From JBGANR01 sp044222225 (GTDB lineage: Bacteria; Actinomycetota; Actinomycetes; Mycobacteriales; Mycobacteriaceae), in the NCBI GenBank assembly GCA_044222225.1, contig JBGANR010000013.1:1-64000 (forward strand): 64,000 nt of DNA. The letters are read 5' to 3'. This document shows positions 51,425-59,940 of the stretch, one piece after another (the first letter of the stretch is position 1; each line of letters opens with the position of its first letter). Under the pieces are notes generated by a model. The model saw nothing but the letters and a program-made list of their open reading frames with translations. It searched no databases and was not told the DNA's origin. A program made the position numbers and the translations under genes.

Positions 51425-53068
51425 ATGGCCGATACCCACGACGTCGTGAATCAGGTCCCTCCTCTCGAAAGCGATGGTTACAACCCGGCGGCCAATCCCG
51501 CGTTCCGCGAAGCCCTGATCCGGGAGGGCGGCAGTTGGGCGATGGACGAGATCGACGCACTCGGGGCGCTCGCCGGGTCGCCCGAGATCGTCGAACTCGG
51601 CGACCAGGCCGAGCGGCACCACCCGGTGTTGCGCACACACGATCGTTACGGTCACCGCGTCGACGAGGTCGCCTACGACCCCGCCTACCACCGGCTCATG
51701 TCGATCGCGGTCTCTCATGGCCTGCATGCCGCGCCGTGGGCCGATCCGCGACCCGGCGCGCACGTCGTGCGCGCCGGCAAGATGTCGGTCTGGACGCCCG
51801 AGCCCGGCCACGTCTGCCCGATCTCGATGACGTACGCGATCGTCCCGGCGCTGCGCAACGCGCCGCAGCTCGCGGACGACTACGAGCCGCTGCTGACGAG
51901 CCGCGCCTACGATCCGAGCTCGCGGCCTGCGGCGCAGAAGCGGGGGATCATCGCCGGCATGTCGATGACGGAGAAGCAGGGCGGCTCGGACGTGCGCGCC
52001 AACCACACGACCGCGACACCGAACGGTGACGGCGGCTACACCCTCGTCGGCCACAAGTGGTTCACCTCGGCGCCGATGTCGGACGTCTTCCTCGTGCTGG
52101 CGCAGGCGCCGGGCGGGCTCAGCTGCTTCCTGCTGCCGCGGATCCTGCCCGACGGCACGCGCAACCGGATGCGGCTGCAGCGGCTCAAGGACAAGCTCGG
52201 CAACCGGGCGAACGCGTCGAGCGAGGTCGAGTACGACGGCGCCACCGCGTGGCTCGTGGGGGAGGAGGGACGCGGGGTGCGGACGATCATCGCGATGGTC
52301 AACCTCACCCGCCTCGACTGCGCCCTGGCGAGTGCGCAGGCCATGCGGCACGCGCTGGCCCACGCCGCACACCACGCGCTGCACCGCGAGGTCTTCGGCA
52401 GGCGGCTGGCGACGCAGCCGGCGATGGTCAACGTCCTGGCCGACCTGCAGCTCGAGGCCGAGGCCGCGACGGCCGTCGCGATGCGTCTGGCCGGTGCGAC
52501 CGACGCCGCCGAGCGGGGTGACGAGCGCGCCGGGCTGCTGCGCCGGCTCGCGCTGCCTGCCGTCAAGTACTGGGTGTGCAAGCGCGCGACGGGGCACGTC
52601 GCGGAATCGCTCGAATGCCTCGGCGGCAACGGCTATGTGGAGGACTCGCGGATGCCGCGCATGCTGCGGGACGCACCGCTCACCGGCATCTGGGAGGGCA
52701 GCGGCAACGTCAGTGCGCTCGACACCCTGCGCGCCGTCGCCACGGCGCCGAAGACGCTCGACGCGCTCACCGACGAACTCGACGCCGCCGCCGGCCGCGA
52801 CTCGCGGTACGACGAGTACATCGGCGACCTCAAGGACAGTCTGTTCGGGCTTCCGCCGGGCGGTGAGGCGGAGTTCGCGGCCCGCCGGATCGCCGAGTGC
52901 ATCGCGACGGCGCTGGCGGCGTCGGTGCTGTTGCGCGACGGCGACCCGGACGTCGCCGAGGGGTACGTCGCGTCCCGGCTGGTCTCCGGCTCGCCGGCCG
53001 CATACGGCACGCTGTCGCTCGGCGTCGCGGCCGGCCGGATCGCGGAGCGGGCGTTCGTGCTGTCGTGA
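51425..53068 (+). CDS. AidB-like acyl-CoA dehydrogenase family protein
   Basis: A 547-residue flavoprotein of the AidB branch. GMSMTEKQGGSDVRANHT and HKWFTSAPMSDVFLVLAQ form the FAD site, RLKDKLGNRANASSEVEY follows, and LECLGGNGYVEDSRMP with LRDAPLTGIWEGSGN ends the dehydrogenase domain. AidB is linked to alkylation-damage protection and binds DNA through a C-terminal part. ATG 51425. The length is typical. It is divergent from the siderophore operon. Confidence 0.88.
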   Translation: MADTHDVVNQVPPLESDGYNPAANPAFREALIREGGSWAMDEIDALGALAGSPEIVELGDQAERHHPVLRTHDRYGHRVDEVAYDPAYHRLMSIAVSHGLHAAPWADPRPGAHVVRAGKMSVWTPEPGHVCPISMTYAIVPALRNAPQLADDYEPLLTSRAYDPSSRPAAQKRGIIAGMSMTEKQGGSDVRANHTTATPNGDGGYTLVGHKWFTSAPMSDVFLVLAQAPGGLSCFLLPRILPDGTRNRMRLQRLKDKLGNRANASSEVEYDGATAWLVGEEGRGVRTIIAMVNLTRLDCALASAQAMRHALAHAAHHALHREVFGRRLATQPAMVNVLADLQLEAEAATAVAMRLAGATDAAERGDERAGLLRRLALPAVKYWVCKRATGHVAESLECLGGNGYVEDSRMPRMLRDAPLTGIWEGSGNVSALDTLRAVATAPKTLDALTDELDAAAGRDSRYDEYIGDLKDSLFGLPPGGEAEFAARRIAECIATALAASVLLRDGDPDVAEGYVASRLVSGSPAAYGTLSLGVAAGRIAERAFVLS

Positions 53069-53121
53069 CCGCCTCCCCGGACGGTTCGGAGGGTTTCGGG
53101 CCGGCGCGTAGCGTGGACGGC

Positions 53122-53322
53122 ATGGGTAGGGAGATCGACCGAGCCGCGCGCACGTCCGCGGCACTCGAGGTCACCAAGCGGCATCCGGGCATGGTGGCGT
53201 TCGTGCTCGCGCCGGGGCTGGTGACCGTCGGCCTCGTCTGGTGGCTGACCAACGGATTCCTCGCACTGCTCGTGGCCCTCGTGCTGGGCGGTGCGCTGGC
53301 CTACAAGCTGCTGCGCGGGTGA
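53122..53322 (+). CDS. Small membrane protein
   Basis: A 66-residue protein. A charged N-terminus (GREIDRAARTSAALEVTKRH) is followed by two hydrophobic segments (MVAFVLAPGLVTVGLVWWL and GFLALLVALVLGGALAYKLL) joined by a short turn, a two-helix membrane hairpin. ATG 53122; the alternative GTG at 53065 would overlap the previous stop. The stop overlaps the S4 gene start. The family is unknown. Confidence 0.65.
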   Translation: MGREIDRAARTSAALEVTKRHPGMVAFVLAPGLVTVGLVWWLTNGFLALLVALVLGGALAYKLLRG

Positions 53323-53714
53323 GTGCTCGCGTCGACGCGTGGGTCTGGTCGGTACGGCTGGCCAAGACGCGCTCGGCCGCCGGTGCCGCGTGTCGCGGCG
53401 GGCACGTCAAGGTCAACGGTGCGACGGCCAAACCCGCGACGACGATCGTCGCGGGCGACGAGATCCGCATCACCGGGGGTCCGCGGCTGCGGATCGTCGT
53501 CGTCACGCAGCCGATCGTCAAGCGTGTCGGCGCCGCCGTGGCGGTCGGTTGCTACATCGACAAGAGCCCGCCCCCGCCGGAGGTCACCAAGATCGCCCCG
53601 GTCGCGCTCCGCGATCGTGGGACGGGCCGTCCGACGAAGCGCGAACGACGCGAGACAGAGCGATTGCGCGGCCGCGAACAGCTCGAATCCCCAGCGTGGC
53701 CCGGGCGTCAGTAA
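53319..53714 (+). CDS. RNA-binding S4 domain protein (HslR/Hsp15-like)
   Basis: A 131-residue S4-domain protein. ARVDAWVWSVRLAKTRSAAG and GGHVKVNGATAKPATTIV match the S4 fold of Hsp15/HslR. It probably binds nascent-chain-blocked ribosomes and recycles 50S subunits carrying nascent chains, as Hsp15 does. The C-terminal tail is basic (TKRERRETERLRGRE). The GTG start overlaps the preceding stop. Confidence 0.85.
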   Translation: MSARVDAWVWSVRLAKTRSAAGAACRGGHVKVNGATAKPATTIVAGDEIRITGGPRLRIVVVTQPIVKRVGAAVAVGCYIDKSPPPPEVTKIAPVALRDRGTGRPTKRERRETERLRGREQLESPAWPGRQ

Positions 53715-54235
53715 CTGCGGGTGATCGTCTTCTCCATGAGCGTCGTCGCCGCGTCGCAGGAGTCGCCGCCTCCGCCGCGCGGCTGCACGATCCAGGTCGC
53801 CGTGCCCGAGATCGGGGCCCCGGCGATGACGCCGCACATCGTCGGCTCCTTGGGGTCGCGGATCCGGACGGCGGTCTGGCCGTTGATCCGGATCGTCTCG
53901 GTGGTGTAGCCGTAGCGCTTGGCGGTGCGCTGCTCGACGGCGAGGCTGTTCCACTCGTACCAGGCGAACGTGACGTCGACGACCCGCGCGTTGCGCACCG
54001 TCCACCGACACAGGGCGCCGATGAACTCCGAGATCGCCGAGCCGCCGCCGGTGAGGTCGGCGATCGTCTTCGGCGGCACGCGTTCGCACTCCTCGCCGAC
54101 GAGCGCGAGCGTGGTCGAGGGCGACTTCTCCAGCCGCGGTGTCGGGTCGCCGAGGGCGTCGCCCGCACAGCCGGCGACGAGCGTCGCGACCAGCGCGGCC
54201 GCGAGACCGGCTGCGGCCCGGCCGCGGGCCGTCAC
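53708..54235 (-). CDS. DUF3558 lipoprotein (first of two)
   Basis: A 175-residue DUF3558 family lipoprotein. The signal VATLVAGCAG carries the lipobox Cys. CRWTVRNARVVDVTFAWYE and the Cys pair near the ends (SCDAA) fit the family. GTG 54235 overlaps the next upstream gene's stop by four bases. DUF3558 proteins are common in actinobacteria, and their function is unknown. Confidence 0.8.
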   Translation of the reverse strand: MTARGRAAAGLAAALVATLVAGCAGDALGDPTPRLEKSPSTTLALVGEECERVPPKTIADLTGGGSAISEFIGALCRWTVRNARVVDVTFAWYEWNSLAVEQRTAKRYGYTTETIRINGQTAVRIRDPKEPTMCGVIAGAPISGTATWIVQPRGGGGDSCDAATTLMEKTITRSY

Positions 54236-54792
54236 GACTTCGCCCTTTCGGCCGTCTTCTCCGACAGCGACAGGGCGCCCGCGCACGGATCGCCGCCCTG
54301 CCCGCCGGGGGAGTAGACCGACCACTCGAAGAAGTCGGCGTCGTAGGCGATGGCGATCTCGCACAGCCCGTCGGCCGTCGAATACCCCTTGAAGCCGTGG
54401 TTCCCGCGGATCGTGATGTCGTCGACGCGCTCGCGCGAGAGCTCCTCGGCCTTGCGTTCCCGGGCGATCGGGCTGCCGCGGTACCAGGCGAACGTCGCCT
54501 TGGTGCGCAGTGCGCCGCCGGGCGTCTCGAAGATGCAGCCGAACATGTTGGCCGAGACCAGTTTGAGGTCGGCCGCGCCGATCGCCGCGACGACCTCCTG
54601 CTCGGTGACGCCGCCGCAGCGGTCGAAGAACGGGCCCGCGCCGGCGACGCCCGTGTCCGGTCCGGCCGGCGTGGAGGACGCGGGGTCGTCGGGTGAGCTG
54701 TCACAGGCGGCGACGCCGAGCGTCAACAACGCGGCCGCCGCGAGGGCCGGCAGCCGCGCGGATTGTGAGCCCGGTCTCGTTCGGCAGCGCAT
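54232..54792 (-). CDS. DUF3558 lipoprotein (second of two)
   Basis: A 186-residue DUF3558 lipoprotein with a signal ending LGVAACDS (lipobox Cys about residue 30). FFDRCGGVTEQEVVAAIG, GCIFETPGGALRTKATFAW and GDPCAGALSLSEKTAE are family features also seen in its neighbour, so the pair arose by duplication. ATG 54792 is used; TTG 54798 is possible. The role is unknown, presumably in the cell envelope. Confidence 0.8.
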   Translation of the reverse strand: MRCRTRPGSQSARLPALAAAALLTLGVAACDSSPDDPASSTPAGPDTGVAGAGPFFDRCGGVTEQEVVAAIGAADLKLVSANMFGCIFETPGGALRTKATFAWYRGSPIARERKAEELSRERVDDITIRGNHGFKGYSTADGLCEIAIAYDADFFEWSVYSPGGQGGDPCAGALSLSEKTAERAKS

Positions 54793-54801
54793 GGACAAAG
54801 T

Positions 54802-55662
54802 CTAAGGAATCGGCCGCTCGTCGTCGTACAGCCCCGGCGGAAGCGGCGCGACGGACACCGTCGTCGCCACCTCGCCGGCGACGACGAACCACAGCTGCAG
54901 CGCGTCGGCGTCGCGTCGTCGCCGGATCGTCACGACGTCGCCCGGCACGATGGGGCGCAGGTACTCGATGACGGCCCGGTGTGGCGTGGCGACGAGATCG
55001 GGATGCTCGACGAGCTCGTCCTCGACCGCCTCCCACGACGCCGCGTTGTTGACGTGCCGATAGGCGTCGAAGTCGGTGGCCCGCAGCCGGTGCTCGCGGT
55101 CGGACGCCGACGGTCCGGGATCGGGCGCCGTGTTGTAGGTGCGCCAGCGCAGTCGCAGGTCGCCGGCGGTGGAGCTGAGCGAGGCGAAGCCCTCATCGCT
55201 GATCCGCGACGGCACACCCTTGTCGGTGACGTTGATCCAGAAGCCGACGGCCTCGATCCGTCCCGGCGGTCGCATCACCGGGTTGATCGGCGACGTCTCG
55301 TGTTCGCTGTGCAGCGACACCCGCATGTCCGACCAGCGCGTCGACGTCGCCGAGCACCAGCGGCGCAGGGTGACGTTCCCCGGCCAGCTCATGGGGGAGA
55401 CGACGTCGATGATGGTGCGCCGGACGATCCAGAACGGGTCGAGCTCGCGGAAGTCCGACTGCTCGATCATGTCGTTGGCGATGTCCTGCAGATAGCGCGC
55501 CACCCCGTCGAGCCGGAGCCGGCACGTCTGGTCGACGTCGCCGGTGCGCATGCGGTAGCCGACCTCGAAGACCGGTCCGGCCGGCGGTGGAAGTGGGGCG
55601 AGGGCGGGCGGGGCAGGGCGCCTCGTCGTCGTCGCGGCGTGGTCGTCGGGGTTGATCGTCAC
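54802..55662 (-). CDS. Acyl-ACP thioesterase family protein (Rv2001-like)
   Basis: A 286-residue protein with two hot-dog domains, the acyl-ACP thioesterase layout. FEVGYRMRTGDVDQTCRLRL begins the first, and the second starts near REHRLRATDFDAYRHVNNA, with the Asn and His (HVNN) expected at the active site. It would release fatty acids from ACP or CoA. GTG 55662 with GAGAGG upstream is the start. It lies 9 bp upstream of the DUF3558 pair, so one operon is likely. Confidence 0.8.
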   Translation of the reverse strand: MTINPDDHAATTTRRPAPPALAPLPPPAGPVFEVGYRMRTGDVDQTCRLRLDGVARYLQDIANDMIEQSDFRELDPFWIVRRTIIDVVSPMSWPGNVTLRRWCSATSTRWSDMRVSLHSEHETSPINPVMRPPGRIEAVGFWINVTDKGVPSRISDEGFASLSSTAGDLRLRWRTYNTAPDPGPSASDREHRLRATDFDAYRHVNNAASWEAVEDELVEHPDLVATPHRAVIEYLRPIVPGDVVTIRRRRDADALQLWFVVAGEVATTVSVAPLPPGLYDDERPIP

Positions 55663-55826
55663 GATGGCCTCTCGATCGACAACGTCGGGCGCCTCACGAT
55701 AACGGCTGCACGGCGTCCGGCCGGGGGTTGCCGGGCGGCATCGCATGGGGACAGGGTGGAAAGAGGACCGGTGGCGACGCGCCGGAGGAGAATCGTGCTC
55801 GATCAGGACAACCCGAGGAGGCGGCC

Positions 55827-56105
55827 ATGTGCCGGAACATCACGGAACTGCGCGGCCTGGAGCCTGCCGCGACGGACGAGGAGATCCTCGCCGCCGCGCG
55901 GCAGTACGTGCGCAAGGTGAGCGGCGTCCAGAAGACGTCGCCGGCCACGGAGGCGGCGTTCGAGCTGGCCGTCGCGAAGGTCGCCGCGGCGACGCACGAA
56001 CTGCTCGATGTGCTGCCCGAGCGTCGGCAGCCGCCACGGACGGTGCCGCCGCTGCGGCGTCCGGAGGTGCGGGCGCGCATGGCGGCGCGTGCCGGCGTGG
56101 TCTGA
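55827..56105 (+). CDS. DUF2277 protein
   Basis: A 92-residue DUF2277 protein. It starts MCRNITELRGLEPAATDEEI and has QYVRKVSGVQKTS and the basic end RRPEVRARMAARAG. The function of the family is unknown. GAGGAGG lies just upstream of ATG 55827. The next gene begins 63 bp later, after the palindrome at 56120, so it may have its own promoter. Confidence 0.85.
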   Translation: MCRNITELRGLEPAATDEEILAAARQYVRKVSGVQKTSPATEAAFELAVAKVAAATHELLDVLPERRQPPRTVPPLRRPEVRARMAARAGVV

Positions 56106-56119
56106 ACGCGGGCCTAAAA

Positions 56120-56135
56120 CAAGCACGAGTGCTTG
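56120..56135. promoter_or_regulatory. Perfect palindromic operator candidate
   Basis: CAAGCAC and GTGCTTG are perfect 7-bp arms around GA, flanked by AAA and CTTTT. The site lies about 33 bp upstream of the acyl-CoA catabolic operon that starts at 56169 and has the form of a TetR-family operator. The responsible repressor is not in the window. Confidence 0.6.
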
Positions 56136-56168
56136 CTTTTGTCGCGGGGCCGTGCCAGGCTCGGCGAT

Positions 56169-57032
56169 ATGAGTGTGACAGTGCGTCTCGTCAACAACCT
56201 GATCGCGGAGAGCGAGTGGCTCGACCGACTCGTCGAGTCCGCCGGGCCCGACGCCTGGACGATCCCGACGCCGGCGGTCGGCTGGACGGTCGCCCATCAG
56301 ATCGGCCATCTGCTCTGGACGGATCGCGCCGCGTATGCCGCGGCCACGGCCCCCGACACGTTCGCCGCGATGATCGCGAAGGCCGTCGGCGAGATGAAGC
56401 CTGCGGAATCCACGGGAAAGGTCGATGCCGCGGGATTCGTCGACGCCGCGGCCGACGCCGAAGCGGCCCGGCCGCGCGCCGACGTCCTCGCCGAGTGGCG
56501 GGCCGGTCGGCGCGCCCTGGCCGACGCGCTGCTCGCGGTGCCGCCCGGCGCCAAACTGCCGTGGTTCGGCCCGCCGATGTCGGCCGCGTCGATGGCGACG
56601 GCCCGGATCATGGAGACGTGGGCGCACGGCCTCGACGTCGCCGACGCGCTCGGCGTCACCGCCGCGCCGACCGACACGCAACGGCTCGAGAACACGCTGC
56701 GACACGTGGCCCACCTCGGCGTCCGGACGCGCGACTTCGCCTTCTGGCTGGGCGGCCTCACGCCGCCGGCCGAGCCGTTTCGCGTCGACCTCGTCTCGCC
56801 GGCCGACGAGGTCTGGTCGTTCGGGCCCGAGGACGCGGCGCAGACCGTCACCGGTTCGGCGCTCGACTTCTGCTATCTGGTGACGCAGCGGCGCGATCCC
56901 GCGACGCTCGACGTCGTCGCCACCGGCGACGACGCCCGGCGCTGGCTCACCATCGCGCAGGCCTTCGCCGGGCCGCCCGGGGCGGGACGCGGCGCCGCGC
57001 GCGACGTCGCCGACCGAGGGAGTGCGCTGTGA
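56169..57032 (+). CDS. TIGR03084 family metal-binding protein
   Basis: A 287-residue protein of the DinB/maleylpyruvate-isomerase-like fold. GWTVAHQIGHLLWTDRAAY contains the His residues and METWAHGLDVADALG the third His expected to bind metal, as in TIGR03084. Family members occur with acyl-CoA carboxylase operons in mycobacteria; the activity is unknown. ATG 56169. The stop overlaps the next start by four bases. Confidence 0.85.
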   Translation: MSVTVRLVNNLIAESEWLDRLVESAGPDAWTIPTPAVGWTVAHQIGHLLWTDRAAYAAATAPDTFAAMIAKAVGEMKPAESTGKVDAAGFVDAAADAEAARPRADVLAEWRAGRRALADALLAVPPGAKLPWFGPPMSAASMATARIMETWAHGLDVADALGVTAAPTDTQRLENTLRHVAHLGVRTRDFAFWLGGLTPPAEPFRVDLVSPADEVWSFGPEDAAQTVTGSALDFCYLVTQRRDPATLDVVATGDDARRWLTIAQAFAGPPGAGRGAARDVADRGSAL

Positions 57033-58783
57033 CGGCGTTGCGCGTCGGCAACTGCTCCGGCTTCTACGGCGATCGCTTCTCGGCGATGTCGGAGATGCTC
57101 GCCGGTGGCGAACTCGACGTGCTCACCGGCGACTATCTGGCCGAGCTGACCATGCTCATCCTCGGCCGCGACCGGCTCAAGGACCCGTCGCTCGGCTACG
57201 CGAAGACCTTCCTGCGCCAGCTCGAGACGAATCTCGGCACGGCGCTCGACGGCGGCGTCGCGATCGTCGCCAACGCGGGCGGGCTCAATCCGAAGGGGCT
57301 GGCCGAGGCGATCGAGGCGCTCGCCGCGCGGCTCGGGCTGGCACCGCGCGTCGCCTACGTCGACGGCGACGACCTCAGGCAGCGAGCGGCCCACCTCGGG
57401 TTCGAGGGCGCCTTGACGGCCAACGCCTACCTCGGCGGCTTCGGTATCGCGCGGGCGCTGCGGGCCGGGGCGGACGTCGTCGTCACCGGCCGCGTCACGG
57501 ACGCCTCGCTCGTCGTCGGCCCGGCCGCGGCGCGGTTCGGCTGGTCGCCGGCCGATCACGACGCTCTCGCCGGCGCCGTCGTCGCCGGGCACGTCATCGA
57601 GTGCGGGGCGCAGGCCACCGGCGGCAACTACTCCTTCTTCACCGAACTGCCGCGGATGGGCCGGCTCGGTTTCCCGATCGCGGAGATCGAGGCGGACGGC
57701 TCCTCGGTCATCACCAAGCACCCCGGCACCGGGGGCGCGGTGACCGTCGGCACGGTGACGTCGCAGCTGCTCTACGAGATCCAGGACGCGCGCTACCTCG
57801 GCCCGGACGTCACGACGCGGCTCGACACGATCGAGCTCGCGCAGGACGGGCCCGACCGGGTGCGGATCGCCGGGGTGCGCGGCGAGGCGCCGCCGGCGAC
57901 GCTCAAGGTCTCGCTCAACCATCTGGCCGGTTTCCGCAACGCCGTCGAGGTCGTGCTCACCGGGCTCGACGTCGAGGAGAAGGCGGCGCTCGTCCGCGAG
58001 CAGGTGTCCGCGGCGCTGACGCGTCGGCCGCGGGAGTTGACCTTCGATCTCGCCCGCACCGACGTCGCCGACGCCGATACCGAGGAGGCCGCCAGTGCGC
58101 TGCTGCGGATCACGGCCAAGGACGCCGATCCGGCCGTCGTCGGACGCGCCTTCTCGGGCGCCGTCGTCGAATTGGCGCTGGCGAGCATCCCCGGCTTCGC
58201 CCTGACGGCGCCGCCCGGCGCGGGCGCGCCGTTCGGCGTCTTCACCGCCGGCTACGTGCCCGCCACCGAGGTCGCCCACACGGTGCATCTGCCGGACGGA
58301 ACCGTCGAGGTCGTCGCGCCGGCGCCGGCCGGTGGGGAGCCCGGGGTCGCGACGCCCGACTCCGCCGCGCCCGACTCCGTCGCGACTGAACCCACCACGC
58401 CCGAACCCGCGGCGCCGATCCCCGGCGGACCGACCGTCCGCGTCCCGCTCGGCCGGTTGTTCGGTGCGCGCAGTGGCGACAAGGGCGGTTCGGCCAACGT
58501 CGGCGTGTGGGCGCGGTCCGACGCCGCCTACGCGTGGCTCGCCGCGAACCTCACCGTCGAGCAGGTCCGCGAGCTGCTGCCCGAGACCGCGAACCTGCCG
58601 ATCACCCGCACCGAGCTGCCGAATCTGCGCGCCGTCAACCTCGTCGTCGACGGCCTGCTCGGCCGCGGCGTCGCCGATCAGGTGCGTTTCGACCCCCAGG
58701 CCAAGGGACTCGGGGAGTGGCTGCGCAGCCGCTGCGTCGATGTGCCCGAGGCGCTGCTGCACGAGGAGAAGGACCCCGCATGA
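57029..58783 (+). CDS. AtuA-like DUF1446 protein (Rv0976c-like)
   Basis: A 584-residue protein. The N-terminal DUF1446 domain has LTGDYLAELTMLILGRDR, VANAGGLNPKGLAEAIE and VIECGAQATGGNYSFFTEL. A Pro/Thr-rich linker (about 425-465) leads to a C-terminal domain of about 105 residues (LGRLFGARSGDKGGSANVGV). In Pseudomonas AtuA acts in acyclic terpene degradation, while the mycobacterial counterpart lies with accA2/accD2. GTG 57029 overlaps the preceding stop. The reaction is not known. Confidence 0.85.
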   Translation: MTALRVGNCSGFYGDRFSAMSEMLAGGELDVLTGDYLAELTMLILGRDRLKDPSLGYAKTFLRQLETNLGTALDGGVAIVANAGGLNPKGLAEAIEALAARLGLAPRVAYVDGDDLRQRAAHLGFEGALTANAYLGGFGIARALRAGADVVVTGRVTDASLVVGPAAARFGWSPADHDALAGAVVAGHVIECGAQATGGNYSFFTELPRMGRLGFPIAEIEADGSSVITKHPGTGGAVTVGTVTSQLLYEIQDARYLGPDVTTRLDTIELAQDGPDRVRIAGVRGEAPPATLKVSLNHLAGFRNAVEVVLTGLDVEEKAALVREQVSAALTRRPRELTFDLARTDVADADTEEAASALLRITAKDADPAVVGRAFSGAVVELALASIPGFALTAPPGAGAPFGVFTAGYVPATEVAHTVHLPDGTVEVVAPAPAGGEPGVATPDSAAPDSVATEPTTPEPAAPIPGGPTVRVPLGRLFGARSGDKGGSANVGVWARSDAAYAWLAANLTVEQVRELLPETANLPITRTELPNLRAVNLVVDGLLGRGVADQVRFDPQAKGLGEWLRSRCVDVPEALLHEEKDPA

Positions 58784-59940
58784 CACTGTCCACACCCGCC
58801 TGGGAGACGCCTGAGCGCCGCGAACTGCGCTCGCTCGCCCGTGATTTCGCCAAGCGAAACATCCTGGAACAGCAGGACGAGTGGGAGCGCACCGGTCTGC
58901 TGCCGCGTGAACTGCACCGGGCCGCCGCCGAGGCGGGCCTGCTCGGCCTCGCGTTCCCCGAGGCGGTCGGCGGCAGCGGCGGCGACCTCATCGACTCGTC
59001 GATCGTCTCCGAGGAACTGCACGGCGCCGGTGTGGCCGGCGGCGTCTGGGCGTCGCTCTACACGCACGGCATCGCGTTGCCGCACCTCGTCGCGGCCGGG
59101 AACCCGGAGCACATCGAGCGCTGGGTGCGTCCGACGCTCGCGGGCGAGCTGATCGGCTCGCTGGCCATCACCGAGCCGGGCGGCGGCTCGGACATCGGGC
59201 ATCTGCGGACGCGGGCCGTCCGTGACGGCGACGAGTACGTCGTCACCGGCGCCAAGACGTACATCACCTCGGGCGTGCGCGCCGACTTCGTGGTCACCGC
59301 CGTCCGCACCGGCGGCGAGGGTGCCGGTGGGGTCTCGCTGCTCGTCATCGAGAAGGGGGCACCGGGCTTCACGGTCTCGCGGCCGCTCGACAAGCTGGGC
59401 TGGCGCAGTTCGGACACCGCGGAGCTGACCTTCGACGCCGTCCGCGTGCCCGTCGGCAACCTCGTCGGCGCTGAGAACACCGGCTTCGCGCAGATCGCGC
59501 AGGGTTTCGTGGCCGAGCGGATCGCGCTCGCCGTCCAGGCGTACGGCCACGCCCAGCGTTGTCTCGACCTGACGCTCGCGTGGGTGCGGCAGCGCGAGAC
59601 CTTCGGCCGGCCACTCATCCGGCGGCAGAACGTGCAGGACACCGTCACCGAGATGGCCCGGCGCATCGATGTCGCACGGACGTACTCGCGCGCCGTCGTC
59701 GACAGCTATCTGGCGACGGGCACCGACCACATCGCGGAGGTCTGCTTCGCGAAGAACACGGCCGTCGAGACCGCGGAATGGGTCGCCGACAAGGCGTTGC
59801 AGTTGCACGGCGGGCTCGGCTACATGTCCGAGTCCGAGGTGTCGCGGCAGTACCGCGACGTGCGCATCCTCGGTATCGGCGGCGGCACCACCGAGATCCT
59901 CACCGGTCTGGCGGCGAAGCGATTGGGGTACCAGCAATGA
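58780..59940 (+). CDS. Acyl-CoA dehydrogenase (FadE13-like)
   Basis: A 386-residue acyl-CoA dehydrogenase. SLAITEPGGGSDIGHLRTRA and GAKTYITSGVRADFVVTAVR line the FAD site, RRQNVQDTVTEMARRI follows, and LHGGLGYMSESEVSRQYRDV is the C-terminal signature. The catalytic Glu should be in the GGGTTEI region. It would oxidise a branched or short acyl-CoA such as isovaleryl-CoA. Start and stop both overlap neighbours by four bases (ATGA), so the operon is tightly coupled. Confidence 0.9.
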   Translation: MTLSTPAWETPERRELRSLARDFAKRNILEQQDEWERTGLLPRELHRAAAEAGLLGLAFPEAVGGSGGDLIDSSIVSEELHGAGVAGGVWASLYTHGIALPHLVAAGNPEHIERWVRPTLAGELIGSLAITEPGGGSDIGHLRTRAVRDGDEYVVTGAKTYITSGVRADFVVTAVRTGGEGAGGVSLLVIEKGAPGFTVSRPLDKLGWRSSDTAELTFDAVRVPVGNLVGAENTGFAQIAQGFVAERIALAVQAYGHAQRCLDLTLAWVRQRETFGRPLIRRQNVQDTVTEMARRIDVARTYSRAVVDSYLATGTDHIAEVCFAKNTAVETAEWVADKALQLHGGLGYMSESEVSRQYRDVRILGIGGGTTEILTGLAAKRLGYQQ